Assembly (NCBI RefSeq): GCF_003205875.1
Contig: NZ_PUBZ01000114.1
Location: 1 to 64,000, forward strand
Length of the DNA: 64,000 nucleotides
Origin: Herpetosiphon llansteffanensis
Lineage (GTDB): Bacteria; Chloroflexota; Chloroflexia; Chloroflexales; Herpetosiphonaceae
Reading direction: 5' to 3'
Shown: positions 51,597 to 60,870 of the stretch, one piece after another
Layout: the number at the start of each line of letters is the position of its first letter
Position numbering within the stretch: the first letter of the stretch is position 1
Made by a program: the position numbers and the translations under genes
The notes under the pieces: generated by a model
Database searches by the model: none
Told to the model about the DNA's origin: nothing
What the model saw: the letters and a program-made list of their open reading frames with translations, nothing else

Positions 51597-51614
51597 TATG
51601 CTTAATTAAGCATA
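51597..51614. promoter_or_regulatory. 18-bp perfect palindrome next to the mfd stop
   Basis: TATGCTTAATTAAGCATA, immediately after the mfd coding region and about 55 bp upstream of the lipoprotein -35 box. It is AT-rich, so chance is possible; an operator is the main alternative. Confidence 0.45.
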
Positions 51615-54600
51615 TCAATTGCTAATTTTATTTAAAGCCTCGAGCAACTGGCGCAAAACCACTTCCCAATCGTCGCGCAACACCCGCCGATCAAGCCGCG
51701 CCAATTGCGGGCCAATCACCACGCCACGCGGCGATTCGCGCTGAAGCTGCTCGCGATCAAGATACACGCTCTTGGGCAGGCGCACGGTAATTTCGTTATC
51801 ATCGGAGATAATCGAAACGACTCCAGCTTGTAAGGCCAGAACTTTGAGCGTCAACAAATCGAGCAGGCGGGCTGCTGGCTCAGGCACAGGCCCAAAGCGA
51901 TCTTCCAGCTCTTGGCGCAGCATGCGAATGTCGCGCGTCGAGCGAGCTTCGGCAATGTGTTGGTAAACCCGCAAGCGCAGCGGCTCATCATCGACATAAT
52001 TTTGCGGCAGATAGGCATTAATCGGCAGGTCGATGCTGACCATTGCATCGGGCAAAACGGGATCTTCAGCATCGCTGCTAAAACCACTGCGCGCCGAAAC
52101 CACCGCCGCGCGGCGGAGCGCTTCGACTGCGCGAGCACGTTGGGCTTTTTGCTCGCCAGCCTTTTGGCTTTGGCCGCGTTTGCGCTCCTCACGCACGCGC
52201 TCGACTGCCTGCGAAAGCAAGCGTGAATAGAGATCAAAGCCAATCGTGGTAATATTGCCCGATTGCTCAGCGCCTAACAAATTACCAGTGCCACGGATTT
52301 CAAGGTCGCGCATGGCGATGCGGAAGCCAGCGCCCAACTCGGTTGCTTCTTGAATCGCCTCAAGCCGTTTTTGCGCCTCTTCGCCCATTGCTTTGGTTGG
52401 ATTGTAGAACATATAGGCGTAGCCACGCTGAGTTGAGCGCCCAACCCGCCCACGCAGTTGATAGAGTTGGGCCAAGCCATAGGTCGTCGCATCGTCGATA
52501 ATCATGGTGTTGGCGCTGGGTACGTCGATGCCGCTTTCAATAATTGTGGTACACACAAAGACATCAAACATACCCTCGAAAAATTGCAGAATAACTTTTT
52601 CTAGCGCTTTTTCGGGCATCTGGCCATGGCCAACCCCGATGCGAGCTTCGGGCACTAATTTTTGAATTCGATTGGCAACGGTATAAATCGATTGGACGCG
52701 ATTATGCACAAAGTAGGCTTGGCCATTGCGCCCCAACTCACGCAGAATTGCATCGCGCACCAGCATTTCGTTGTAGGGCTGCACATAGGTTTTGATTGGC
52801 ATGCGATCATCGGGCGGCGTGTCGATAACGCTGAGATCGCGAATACCCGACAACGCCATGTGCATCGTGCGTGGAATTGGGGTGGCAGTCAGCGTCAGCA
52901 CATCGATTTCATGGCGCAGGCGTTTCAACATTTCTTTATGCTTGACCCCAAAGCGCTGTTCTTCGTCGATAATCACCAAACCAAGCTGCTTAAAATGCAA
53001 ATCGTTGGATAAAATCCGATGCGTGCCAACCACAATATCGACTTCGCCCTTGGCGATGCGTTCGATAATCGCTTTTTGCTGCGTTGGCGAGCGAAAGCGC
53101 GAAAGCATTTCGATGCGCACAGGAAACATCTGCATGCGCCGCGAGAAGGTTTCAAAATGTTGTTGTGCCAGCACCGTAGTTGGAACCAACACTGCAACTT
53201 GACGACCATCTTGTACCGCTTTGAACGCGGCACGGAGCGCAACTTCGGTTTTACCAAAGCCCACATCGCCACAGATCAACCGATCCATTGGGCGGGTGTT
53301 TTCCATATCACTTTTGACTTCTTCGATCGCCCGCAATTGATCGTCGGTTTCGGTGTAGGGAAAGCTATCTTCGAGTTCGCGTTGCCACGAGGTATCGTTG
53401 CTGTAGGCAAAGCCTTCGACCAACTGCCGCGCGGCGTAAAGATCAAGCAATTCGGTGGCAAGCTCTTCAACATCAGCACGCACTTTGCGTTTGGCTCGCT
53501 CCCAATCCGACGTGCCCAAGCGGGTGAGGGTTGGCTTGCCCTCGCCAGCACCAATGTAGCGTGAAACCCGATCAACCTGATCGACTGGCACATACAATTT
53601 ATCGCCAGAAGCGTAGCGCAACACCAAAAACTCACGTTCAGCGCCGCTAGCCTCGATACGCGATAAGCCCTCGTATTGGGCGATGCCATGCTCGATATGC
53701 ACCACATAATCGCCAACTTTGAGCGATTGCAAAAATGCCGTGCGATCGCTTTCGCTACGCTGTTTGCGGGCGCGAGTTGAAATTGCGCGGCGTGGTTGCC
53801 AGCCAAACATCTCACTATCGCTGAGCAACGTCAGGCGCAAGGGATCGCTGCTAAAGCCACCAGATAAGTTGCCATGGCGAATAATAATCGTGCCGCTTTG
53901 GAAGGCTGGGTCATCAACATCGGGGCCATCTTCTTCGCCGATGAGGGCCAAATTATGCTCGCTGGCCAATTCGCGCAAGCGGCTGGCCTGTGGCGAAACC
54001 AGCACGACCCGTTCACCGCCAACCAAGCGTTCGCGCAAATCTTCAAACAGCCGATCAGTTTGGCCGCCATACGATGGCGCTTGGCTGAAGCTGTTAATTT
54101 CGCGCACAAAGGCATCGCTTTGATCATCGTCGATTGGCTGATTGCTGAGATTGAGGCAACTCCAACGTTGAATGGCTTTGCGAATAAACGTCCATGCAAT
54201 TAATGGAAAGGGAAAATCTACTGGTAATTCGTTATTTTCAACTTGGGTGGCGCGTACACGGTCGGCATGGCTTTGCAGTTCGATGCCTTGGGCGTTCAAT
54301 TCATGTTCTTCCGAGAGCAGCACAACTGCTGAGTTTGGCAAATGCTGCCATAACCCAGCTTCAACTGCTTCGTGTGGCGTGCGAAAGAACGGTGCATAAA
54401 AAGCCCGACCTTCAAAGCGCTGGCCAGTTTCGAGATGTTCGCGGGCGGTAGCCCATTCGTGTTGCACTTCGCGGCGCAAACTGGCAATCTGCAACTGATC
54501 GATGCGTTTGATCGCCTCGTTACGTCGCCAAAACGGAATTTCGTGAGCTGGGCTGATTTGAACTTGGCGCACCCGTTTATCTGAGCGTTGCGAAATTGGG

Positions 54601-55238
54601 TCGTAAATGCGCAAACTTTCAAGCTGATCATCCCAAAATTCCAGCCGAATTGGGCGCTCGCTGGTTGGCGGAAAAATATCGATAATCCCGCCGCGCTGGC
54701 TGAGGTCGCCTGGTTGTTCGGCGGTTGGGCCAACGCGATATCCCAAACTAACCCAGTGGGCCAACAATTTACGAGGATCATGCTGGTCGCCTTGGCGCAA
54801 TACACGCGTGGCAAAACCAAACTCCTCGGGAGTCATGGTTGGTTGCATCAAGGCCTTGACCGAGGCCACTACACAGAGGGTTTCGCCTGCATGCAAGCGG
54901 CCTAATACTGCCAAGCGTTGCGCTACAATCCCAACATCCGCCGACATATGCTCGTAGGGCAGGGTATCGGTTGGCGGAAAAAGCATGACACTTTCGCCGA
55001 GCCATGCGGTGAGGTCGGCATGCATGCGCACTGCTGCATCGGGCGTGGCAGCAATTAAGAGGCTACTGCGCGCCTGAAGCGTGGCTATGGCTGCCACAAC
55101 CCGCCGCGCCGCGCTTGGTACTGGCGTAATTGTGAGGGTTGTATTGGGTTTGGCTACTGCCAGAGCTGCTTTAAGCTGTGGCTCGTTTGCCAGAAGCACC
55201 TGAATATCTGCTAATAAACTCTCTGCATGATCTGTCAT
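51615..55238 (-). CDS. mfd: Transcription-repair coupling factor Mfd
   Basis: About 1207 aa, an ATP-driven translocase that removes stalled RNA polymerase and recruits UvrA. Parts in order: UvrB-like domains (1 to about 350, GGIIDIFPPTSERPIRLEFWDD), the RNA polymerase interaction domain (VGDYVVHIEHGIAQYEGLSRIE), and the helicase motor with Walker A ICGDVGFGKTEVA, DEEQ box LVIIDEEQRFGVKHKE, TLTATPIPRTMHMALSG, and the TRG/motif VI RGRVGRSTQRGYAYMFY. The C-terminal TRCF domain ends near 1200. ATG 55238 is used; a GTG at 55250 is also in frame. Confidence 0.96.
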   Translation of the reverse strand: MTDHAESLLADIQVLLANEPQLKAALAVAKPNTTLTITPVPSAARRVVAAIATLQARSSLLIAATPDAAVRMHADLTAWLGESVMLFPPTDTLPYEHMSADVGIVAQRLAVLGRLHAGETLCVVASVKALMQPTMTPEEFGFATRVLRQGDQHDPRKLLAHWVSLGYRVGPTAEQPGDLSQRGGIIDIFPPTSERPIRLEFWDDQLESLRIYDPISQRSDKRVRQVQISPAHEIPFWRRNEAIKRIDQLQIASLRREVQHEWATAREHLETGQRFEGRAFYAPFFRTPHEAVEAGLWQHLPNSAVVLLSEEHELNAQGIELQSHADRVRATQVENNELPVDFPFPLIAWTFIRKAIQRWSCLNLSNQPIDDDQSDAFVREINSFSQAPSYGGQTDRLFEDLRERLVGGERVVLVSPQASRLRELASEHNLALIGEEDGPDVDDPAFQSGTIIIRHGNLSGGFSSDPLRLTLLSDSEMFGWQPRRAISTRARKQRSESDRTAFLQSLKVGDYVVHIEHGIAQYEGLSRIEASGAEREFLVLRYASGDKLYVPVDQVDRVSRYIGAGEGKPTLTRLGTSDWERAKRKVRADVEELATELLDLYAARQLVEGFAYSNDTSWQRELEDSFPYTETDDQLRAIEEVKSDMENTRPMDRLICGDVGFGKTEVALRAAFKAVQDGRQVAVLVPTTVLAQQHFETFSRRMQMFPVRIEMLSRFRSPTQQKAIIERIAKGEVDIVVGTHRILSNDLHFKQLGLVIIDEEQRFGVKHKEMLKRLRHEIDVLTLTATPIPRTMHMALSGIRDLSVIDTPPDDRMPIKTYVQPYNEMLVRDAILRELGRNGQAYFVHNRVQSIYTVANRIQKLVPEARIGVGHGQMPEKALEKVILQFFEGMFDVFVCTTIIESGIDVPSANTMIIDDATTYGLAQLYQLRGRVGRSTQRGYAYMFYNPTKAMGEEAQKRLEAIQEATELGAGFRIAMRDLEIRGTGNLLGAEQSGNITTIGFDLYSRLLSQAVERVREERKRGQSQKAGEQKAQRARAVEALRRAAVVSARSGFSSDAEDPVLPDAMVSIDLPINAYLPQNYVDDEPLRLRVYQHIAEARSTRDIRMLRQELEDRFGPVPEPAARLLDLLTLKVLALQAGVVSIISDDNEITVRLPKSVYLDREQLQRESPRGVVIGPQLARLDRRVLRDDWEVVLRQLLEALNKISN

Positions 55239-55282
55239 TGTGTAGGCCACCGCTTAAACAATTCAAATATTGCTATTGTACC

Positions 55283-55845
55283 CTAGGCAAAAGGCAAAAT
55301 CAAAAGGAGCTGAGAGAACATAGAACAGAGAGCATAGAACATAAAACAGAAGGATGAAGGATGAATTATGAGGGATAAAATGAGAACATAGAACAGAGAG
55401 CATAGAACATAAAACAGAAAGATGAAGAATGAAGGATGAGGGATGAGGATCTTGGCTATGGGCGCTGGGATGGCACGAACCTAATCCTAAAAATCTGTGC
55501 TCATCTGTGGCTAAAAACAATCATTATTCTGGCAATTCGTGGATCAATGTTTTAACGCAGCGGCGCAGAGAACCGAAGTATGAGGGATGAAATGAGAAAA
55601 GAGAGCAGAGAACATAATCAAAATAATCTGTGCAATCTGTGGCTAAAAAAGCTTTTGTGGAATTCATCATTTCTATAGCCCAAAGCCTAGAGCCTATCGT
55701 CCTTCTTCGTGCTCTTCGTGTCCTTCGTGGATCAATAGCCAACGTTCGGGCAATTTGTGGCTAAATAGTTGAGCATATGGTTAAATTTGTATGCTTTATG
55801 TTCTATGCTCTCTGTTCTTCGTGTCCTTTGTGGTAAAAAAAGAAA
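55283..55845. repeat. Family B repeat region with a 68-bp tandem duplication
   Basis: A 68-bp unit starting GAGAACATAGAACAGAGAGC begins at 55314 and again at 55382. The rest uses the same words as 48960-49476: ATCTGTGCTCATCTGTGGC, GGATCAATGTTTTAACGCAG, TTCGTGCTCTTCGTGTCC and GGGATGAAATGAGAA. No gene is seen in 55251-55862; the frames within are repeat-derived. Confidence 0.88.
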
Positions 55846-55862
55846 AAATCGCTAGGAGTTGA

Positions 55863-56456
55863 ATGATGCCAATTGATGGCTATGGATTAATGGCCCGCAC
55901 GTTTCAGCAGCTTGCGCCAATCCCGCCTGAGCAAATGCAGGCATGTTTGCGCTTGTTCAAGCCGCGTTTTTTGGATGCAGAGCAGGTTTGGTTGCATGCT
56001 GGTGAAGCTACCGACCAAGTTGGATTTTTGGTTGATGGACTGTTGCGTTTTTACTATTTAACTGCCGATGGTTTGGAATGGACGAAATCGTTTTGCATGC
56101 CTGGCGATTTGATCGGCGGCTATCGGGCCTTGTTGTTGAATGAGCCATGCCAATTTACGATTGAAACGCTCTTGCCAAGCCACTATTTGGTTGCCAAGTA
56201 TGCAGATTTTGCTGGCTTGATCAACCAACATCCATGCTGGGATCGCTTATTACGGCGGGTAGCTGAAGCCTTATTTATCAAAAAAGAACAGCGTGAAAGC
56301 AGCCTATTGCTCGATGATGCCACGACTCGTTATCAACGCTTTTTGGTCGATTTTTCGGCTGTGGCTGGCGTGATCAAGCAATATCATATTGCCTCGTATT
56401 TGGGCATTACGCCAGTCAGTTTGAGCCGCATTCGTCGCCAATTGCGCCCTGATTAA
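55863..56456 (+). CDS. Crp/Fnr-family transcriptional regulator
   Basis: 197 aa. The N-terminal cyclic-nucleotide-binding-like beta-barrel (about 25-125) has WLHAGEATDQVGFLVDGLLRFYYLTADGLEWTKSF and the phosphate-cassette region PGDLIGGYRALL, where the consensus Arg-Ser/Thr binding pair is not obvious, so it may not bind cAMP. A long helix follows, then an HTH (HIASYLGITPVSLSRIRRQL). TAGGAG precedes the ATG pair. It is 71 nt upstream of an SDR gene on the same strand and may control it. Confidence 0.88.
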   Translation: MMPIDGYGLMARTFQQLAPIPPEQMQACLRLFKPRFLDAEQVWLHAGEATDQVGFLVDGLLRFYYLTADGLEWTKSFCMPGDLIGGYRALLLNEPCQFTIETLLPSHYLVAKYADFAGLINQHPCWDRLLRRVAEALFIKKEQRESSLLLDDATTRYQRFLVDFSAVAGVIKQYHIASYLGITPVSLSRIRRQLRPD

Positions 56457-56527
56457 CCTATGATAATGCGGCGCAGTGCTGTGCTTGCTAGACTAGCAGC
56501 AGGAATTTAGCTAGCGAGGTAGCTTCG

Positions 56528-57253
56528 ATGCAAACCACAGGCCACACAGTGTTGATTACCGGCGGCGCAGCAGGAATAGGGCGGGCTTTGGCGTTACGCT
56601 TTGCCCAAGCAGGCAATCAGGTGATTGCGGTTGGCCGAGATGCGCAAAAATTGGCCGAACTTAAGGCCTTGCAGCCAACAATTAGCACCATTCAGGCCGA
56701 TTTAGCGCAAGCAAGTGAGCGTCAGCGCTTGGCCGATCAAGTTCCTGCCATATCAATCCTGATCAATAATGCAGGGGTGCAATATCATGGCGATTTAGTT
56801 GAGCAGCAATCTGCCTACGTCGATCGCGATCAGGAAATTGCGATTAATTTAACTGCGCCAATTGATTTGATTCAGCGTTTTTTGCCCAAGCTCCAACAAC
56901 AACCAGCAGCGGCGATCATCAATGTTTCATCTGGTTTGGCCTTGGTTCCCAAGCAACAAGCACCAATCTATTGTGCAACCAAAGCTGGGATTCATATTTT
57001 TACCAAGGCCTTGCGTTGGCAGCTAGAACAAACTCAGGTGCGGGTATTTGAAATTATTCCGCCGCTGGTTGATACGGCGATGACGGCGGGGCGCGGCAAG
57101 GGCAAAATCAGCCCAGAGGCCTTGGTTGAGGAGTTTTGGCGGGGTTTTACCAATGATACCTATCAGTTGGCGATTGGCAAAGTTAAACTTTTAATCCAAG
57201 TGCAGCGCTTTTTGCCAGCGCTCGCTGATCGCTTGATGCGTTATGGACGGTAG
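56528..57253 (+). CDS. Short-chain dehydrogenase/reductase (DltE-like)
   Basis: 241 aa. Classical SDR features: TGGAAGIGRAL for NAD(P) binding (about 11-21), NNAG (about 81), NVSSGLAL with catalytic Ser, and YCATKAG with the Tyr-xxx-Lys pair. The C-terminal part (FEIIPPLVDTAMTAGRGKGKISPEALVEEFWRGF) is like the DltE/SDR sub-group annotated near D-alanine or cell-wall genes. Substrate unknown. GAGG 8 nt before the ATG. Linked to the Crp/Fnr regulator, which suggests regulated expression. Confidence 0.9.
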   Translation: MQTTGHTVLITGGAAGIGRALALRFAQAGNQVIAVGRDAQKLAELKALQPTISTIQADLAQASERQRLADQVPAISILINNAGVQYHGDLVEQQSAYVDRDQEIAINLTAPIDLIQRFLPKLQQQPAAAIINVSSGLALVPKQQAPIYCATKAGIHIFTKALRWQLEQTQVRVFEIIPPLVDTAMTAGRGKGKISPEALVEEFWRGFTNDTYQLAIGKVKLLIQVQRFLPALADRLMRYGR

Positions 57254-57257
57254 GATT

Positions 57258-57357
57258 GCCCTCACCCCAACCCCTCTCCCGTCCGACAGGAGAGGGGCTT
57301 TTAATTCTGTGGTTCTCCCTCGCCCGCGTTGTGTGGGCGAGGGGCTGGGGGTGAGGG
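57258..57357. repeat. Family A inverted repeat between the SDR and DAHP synthase genes
   Basis: CCCTCACCCCAACCCCTCTCC and its counterpart GCGAGGGGCTGGGGGTGAGGG face each other around TTTTAATTCTGTGGTTCTCCC. Convergent genes flank it, so it could work as a terminator by folding, although there is no T tail. Confidence 0.85.
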
Positions 57358-57364
57358 AATTTAA

Positions 57365-58408
57365 TTAAACTGCTGCCGCCTTCGTGCGACCTTGAATTGG
57401 CCGATCCATGGCATCGGCGATGCGCTCGACTTGCTCCATCAATTCAACAAAGCGTTCGGGCAAGAGCGATTGCTCGCCATCCGACCAGGCTTCGGCAGGA
57501 TTAGGATGGACTTCGATCATCAAGCCATCAGCGCCTGAGGCGATGCCAGCCCGTGACATCGGCAAGATGCTTTGCCAGCGGCCTGTGGCATGGCTGGGGT
57601 CAACAATAATTGGCAAGTGGGTCAGTTCGCGCAGCACCGGAACCACGCTCAAATCAAAGGTTCCGCGTGAGTGATCATCGAAGGTGCGGATGCCACGTTC
57701 GCACAAAATGACCGCCTGATTGCCCTCGGCCATAATATATTCGGCGGAAAGCAGCCAATCTTTGACAGTTGAAGAAAGCCCGCGCTTGAGCATAACTGGG
57801 CGGCGAGTGCGGCCAACACGCTTGAGCAAGGCAAAATTTTGCATATTGCGTGCGCCAAGCTGCAAAATATCGGCGTATTCAGCCACCAAATCGACTTGCT
57901 CGGTATCCATGACTTCGGTGATGACGGGCATGCCGGTGAGTTCACGGGCTTCGGCCAAGAGTTTTAGCCCATCTTCGCCCATGCCTTGGAAGCTGTAGGG
58001 CGAGGTGCGCGGCTTGAATGCGCCACCACGCAAAATGGTTGCGCCAGCGGCTTTAACCGCTTCGGCAGTGGTCAGCAATTGTTCGCGGCCTTCGATCGAA
58101 CATGGCCCAGCCATCACGACCAACGAAGGGCCACCAATTTGCACGCCATTAATTTCAATAATCGTGTCTGCTTCGCGATACTCGCGGCTGACCAATTTAT
58201 AGGGCGCGGTGACGCGAATGACATCGCGCACTCCTGGCATTAGCTTAAGTCGGGCTGCTTCGGCAATCGCCCCTTGATTGCCAGTGATTCCGATCGCGGT
58301 GCGAGTTGGGCCGGGCATGGTGTTAGCCTGCAAACCCATATCCTCAATCACCGTACAAACAGCTTGAATATCCTCAGGTGTAGCGTGTGCATCCATGACG
58401 ACTAACAT
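57365..58408 (-). CDS. aroF: 3-deoxy-7-phosphoheptulonate (DAHP) synthase, type I-beta
   Basis: 347 aa, first step of the shikimate pathway. Residues 1 to about 70 are an N-terminal ferredoxin-like regulatory domain ([21 protein letters not shown]), as in Thermotoga-type enzymes under aromatic feedback control. The barrel follows: [65 protein letters not shown] and [10 protein letters not shown], all with the metal and phosphate ligands expected. GAGG precedes the ATG. No other aro genes are close. Confidence 0.95.
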   Translation of the reverse strand: MLVVMDAHATPEDIQAVCTVIEDMGLQANTMPGPTRTAIGITGNQGAIAEAARLKLMPGVRDVIRVTAPYKLVSREYREADTIIEINGVQIGGPSLVVMAGPCSIEGREQLLTTAEAVKAAGATILRGGAFKPRTSPYSFQGMGEDGLKLLAEARELTGMPVITEVMDTEQVDLVAEYADILQLGARNMQNFALLKRVGRTRRPVMLKRGLSSTVKDWLLSAEYIMAEGNQAVILCERGIRTFDDHSRGTFDLSVVPVLRELTHLPIIVDPSHATGRWQSILPMSRAGIASGADGLMIEVHPNPAEAWSDGEQSLLPERFVELMEQVERIADAMDRPIQGRTKAAAV

Positions 58409-58442
58409 ACGACCTCACATTGGGGTAACGCATGGCATACGA

Positions 58443-58471
58443 TAAGAGCTACGATACACTCGTAGCTCTTA
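58443..58471. terminator. 12-bp hairpin between the unknown protein and aroF
   Basis: TAAGAGCTACGA (58443-58454) and TCGTAGCTCTTA (58460-58471) pair perfectly with a 5-nt loop. It is 63 nt past the stop of the gene at 58534 and 35 nt upstream of the aroF ATG. It may be a terminator with a poor T tail or an aroF leader element. Confidence 0.5.
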
Positions 58472-58533
58472 GTAAAATCGTTACTCGTTTAATATTCCGC
58501 CTATTTGGATTCTAACACCCAGATAGGTAAGGG

Positions 58534-59025
58534 TCAAATTTGGCGCGAGGTCAATACATCGTTGCGTTCGATGGCGATTGCGCCGGGCAAATCGGCCAAG
58601 GTTTGCAAATTGAGGCCAGTTGGCAATTCTTCGAGTGGTTGCTCAAAGAAAATCACGCGCACAATGGCTTCATCGTTCAGCATTTGCCAAATCATCTGCT
58701 CGCGGCTAATTGAGCGCACCCGTGGCGTTTCGCCGATGCGAATGCGTTGGGCAAACGAAAGCGCGTCGTCTGGCGTGCGAAACAGCACAACATGACGGGG
58801 CTTGCTTGGCGCAGCGGTGTTCTCGTCAAGCTCATCATCAAACTGTGGCTTGGGCCGCGCAAGATAATGGTAGTAGTGGCTTTGCGCCAGTTGAGCCACC
58901 GAGCCATGGACTAATTCGTCGAGTTCAGCGCGTGGCATGCCAAAACGATCAGCCACGCGATCGCTATTGTGTTCAGTCATCGCAGCCCACCCTGTAAATA
59001 TATCGTTTAATGGTTGATCAAGCAT
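58534..59025 (-). CDS. Hypothetical protein, acidic, function unknown
   Basis: 163 aa from ATG 59025 (GAGG about 10 nt upstream). The frame is open to 59247, but upstream ATGs (59082, 59064, 59049) have poorer ribosome sites, and the early part would overlap the next gene. The protein starts LDQPLNDIFTGWAAMTEHNSD, has a charged middle (PKPQFDDELDENTAAPSKP) and a C-terminal part with RHVVLFRTPDDALSFAQRI and RVIFFEQPLEELPTGLN. No signal peptide or membrane helix. I do not recognise the family. Confidence 0.65.
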   Translation of the reverse strand: MLDQPLNDIFTGWAAMTEHNSDRVADRFGMPRAELDELVHGSVAQLAQSHYYHYLARPKPQFDDELDENTAAPSKPRHVVLFRTPDDALSFAQRIRIGETPRVRSISREQMIWQMLNDEAIVRVIFFEQPLEELPTGLNLQTLADLPGAIAIERNDVLTSRQI

Positions 59026-59108
59026 GTTTTGGATACCTCGCGATTGCATGTTTGCTCTAGCCATAGCATCGTGGTTCGACATAACGAACCAGCCTACGAA
59101 ATGCTGGG

Positions 59109-59795
59109 CTATTGTGGTGGAGTGATCGTAATCGATTGGTTGAATTGCGAAACGACCAAGGTTCGCTTGATGGTTTCTTTTTCGCTGCTGACCAAACGGC
59201 CAACTGCAACTAATTGACGTAATAATTTGTCGTCTTTGCCAATCCACAGGTCGAGTTTAATTGTGCCAGCTTCGGCAACGCCACCAGTCAGGGCCGAGAC
59301 GCTTTGGGCATCGACCTCGCCGCTGATATGATAGGTCGCTACGCCGTCGATCTCTGCCTCTTCGACAAAACTTGGGTTTTTCAGGCCGCGCAGTACGTCG
59401 CTAATGCCTTTAGCTGGCGAAAAGGTTTCAAGCCCGCCAGTATCAGCCAATTTTTCATAGGTCGTTGCATTAAATGGGTTTGGCGTAATCCAAGCGTCGG
59501 CTCCAATGATGATGCCATTGATATTGACGGCGATTGGTGCGCCTGCTAATTTGGCTTTGATTTTGGCCTGAATTTTATCGGGCCGAATGCTATTGCCATC
59601 AGCATCGATGATGATAATATCGCCCAATGGTGCGGCTTCGCCGTCGCTGACCGTCAGTTTAAAGTGAAAGTTATTGACACTTTCAAAGGCGGTTGCACCG
59701 TCGCTTGCCACTTTGGCAGCATCAACATCGGCGTTGCCACAGGCCACCAAAGCCATTGCCAGCACCAATAAGCTCAGTTTTTTCCACCAGCGCAT
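59109..59795 (-). CDS. LppX/LprAFG-type lipoprotein
   Basis: 228 aa. Lipoprotein signal with lipobox LVAC (Cys about residue 19) after LSLLVLAMALVA. The mature part resembles the LppX_LprAFG family: FESVNNFHFKLTVSDGEAAP, KLAGAPIAVNINGIIIGADAWI, and IDGVATYHISGEVDAQSV. Mycobacterial members carry lipids across the envelope or bind lipoglycans. No transporter lies next to it, so that function is only suggested here. 31 nt downstream of the metallo-beta-lactamase gene. Confidence 0.85.
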   Translation of the reverse strand: MRWWKKLSLLVLAMALVACGNADVDAAKVASDGATAFESVNNFHFKLTVSDGEAAPLGDIIIIDADGNSIRPDKIQAKIKAKLAGAPIAVNINGIIIGADAWITPNPFNATTYEKLADTGGLETFSPAKGISDVLRGLKNPSFVEEAEIDGVATYHISGEVDAQSVSALTGGVAEAGTIKLDLWIGKDDKLLRQLVAVGRLVSSEKETIKRTLVVSQFNQSITITPPQ

Positions 59796-59825
59796 ACACC
59801 CTCCAAAAAACGTTGCGAATCGGCG

Positions 59826-60800
59826 TTAGTGTTGATCAAGAAAGATAATCTGTCTAGCCCGTTGTTCGCGGCGCAACCGCCCTTGGCCTTCGAGATAGAC
59901 CAAATGGGCCAAGGTTTCGGTGATGGCAAAACGTAGCTGATGCGCCGAAAGCGTGCTGACACCAAAGGCAAATTCGCAGACTTCAAAGGCAGTTTTGCCA
60001 GTGCTTGCATAATCGTGCATCAAATCTAGCCGCTGATTGTGATGTTGGGCAATTTCGTGGCAGCGTTCGCGAAAGGCCACGATTGGCTTGCGATGCCCAG
60101 CCAATGCCAAACGCACATCGAGCGCGGCAAATTGCTCAAGCGAAGCCAAATAATCGGCCAACGGATCGCGTTTTGCTTCGGGCCACAGGCTGATGTTGGG
60201 CGTAATATCGGCCAACACATGGTCTGCCACAATCAATAATTGATCTGCCGCATCGTATAAACATAATTGGCCGTCAGCATGGCCCGGTGCGTGCAGCAAT
60301 TGCCACGAGCGTTGACCAAGCTGCAATGGCTGATCCATTGCGAGTGGATGCAGCACCGGCTTGGGATCAACATACTGGCTGGCATCCATCGTGTGTTGCC
60401 AAATTTGGCGATTGAGATCGTTGGGCATGCCATGCAGTTCGAAAAAATCGGCCAAGCGATCGGCTGCATCTGGCAAGGGTTGAAACCACGCCCGTTGCAC
60501 GCTCTGAATCTCGGTTGGCGACATCCAAACGCTGGCTCCGCTGCGTTCGGCCATCCAGCCTGCCATCCCATAATGATCGGGATGATAGTGGGTTACGATA
60601 ATTTGCTTAATCTGTGACCATTCAATGCCCAAGCGTTCAAAGGTTTCGAGCCAGGTTTGCTCTGCTTGCCCATAGCGCATGCCCGTGTCGATCACGACCC
60701 AGCCATGATCGGCGCGCAACAAATAGCAATTAACATATTTGAGTGGCAAGGGCACGGGAATCGGGATGCGATAAAGATCAGCGGTGATCGGTTCAAACAT
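59826..60800 (-). CDS. Metallo-beta-lactamase fold hydrolase
   Basis: 324 aa from ATG 60800; the open frame extends to 61106, but that part is a shadow of the antisense region. MBL motifs: VVIDTGMRYGQ, IIVTHYHPDHYGMAG (the HxHxDH zinc site), LHAPGHADGQLCLYD, IVADHVLADITPN and LAGHRKPI. A C-terminal helical tail (about 240-320) is of the type attached to lactamase-like hydrolases with unknown substrates. An isolated gene upstream of the lipoprotein, facing the XRE regulator's end. Confidence 0.88.
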   Translation of the reverse strand: MFEPITADLYRIPIPVPLPLKYVNCYLLRADHGWVVIDTGMRYGQAEQTWLETFERLGIEWSQIKQIIVTHYHPDHYGMAGWMAERSGASVWMSPTEIQSVQRAWFQPLPDAADRLADFFELHGMPNDLNRQIWQHTMDASQYVDPKPVLHPLAMDQPLQLGQRSWQLLHAPGHADGQLCLYDAADQLLIVADHVLADITPNISLWPEAKRDPLADYLASLEQFAALDVRLALAGHRKPIVAFRERCHEIAQHHNQRLDLMHDYASTGKTAFEVCEFAFGVSTLSAHQLRFAITETLAHLVYLEGQGRLRREQRARQIIFLDQH

Positions 60801-60870
60801 GCGGCTATCTCGATATGACAATGCAGTAGTATTATCCGCTACTTTTGGCTTGGCATATGTTAGCAGAATG

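Noticed and set aside
57258-57357. Family A copy as insertion-sequence ends
   Set aside because: No transposase gene, no target-site duplication, and the facing cores are only about 20 bp long.
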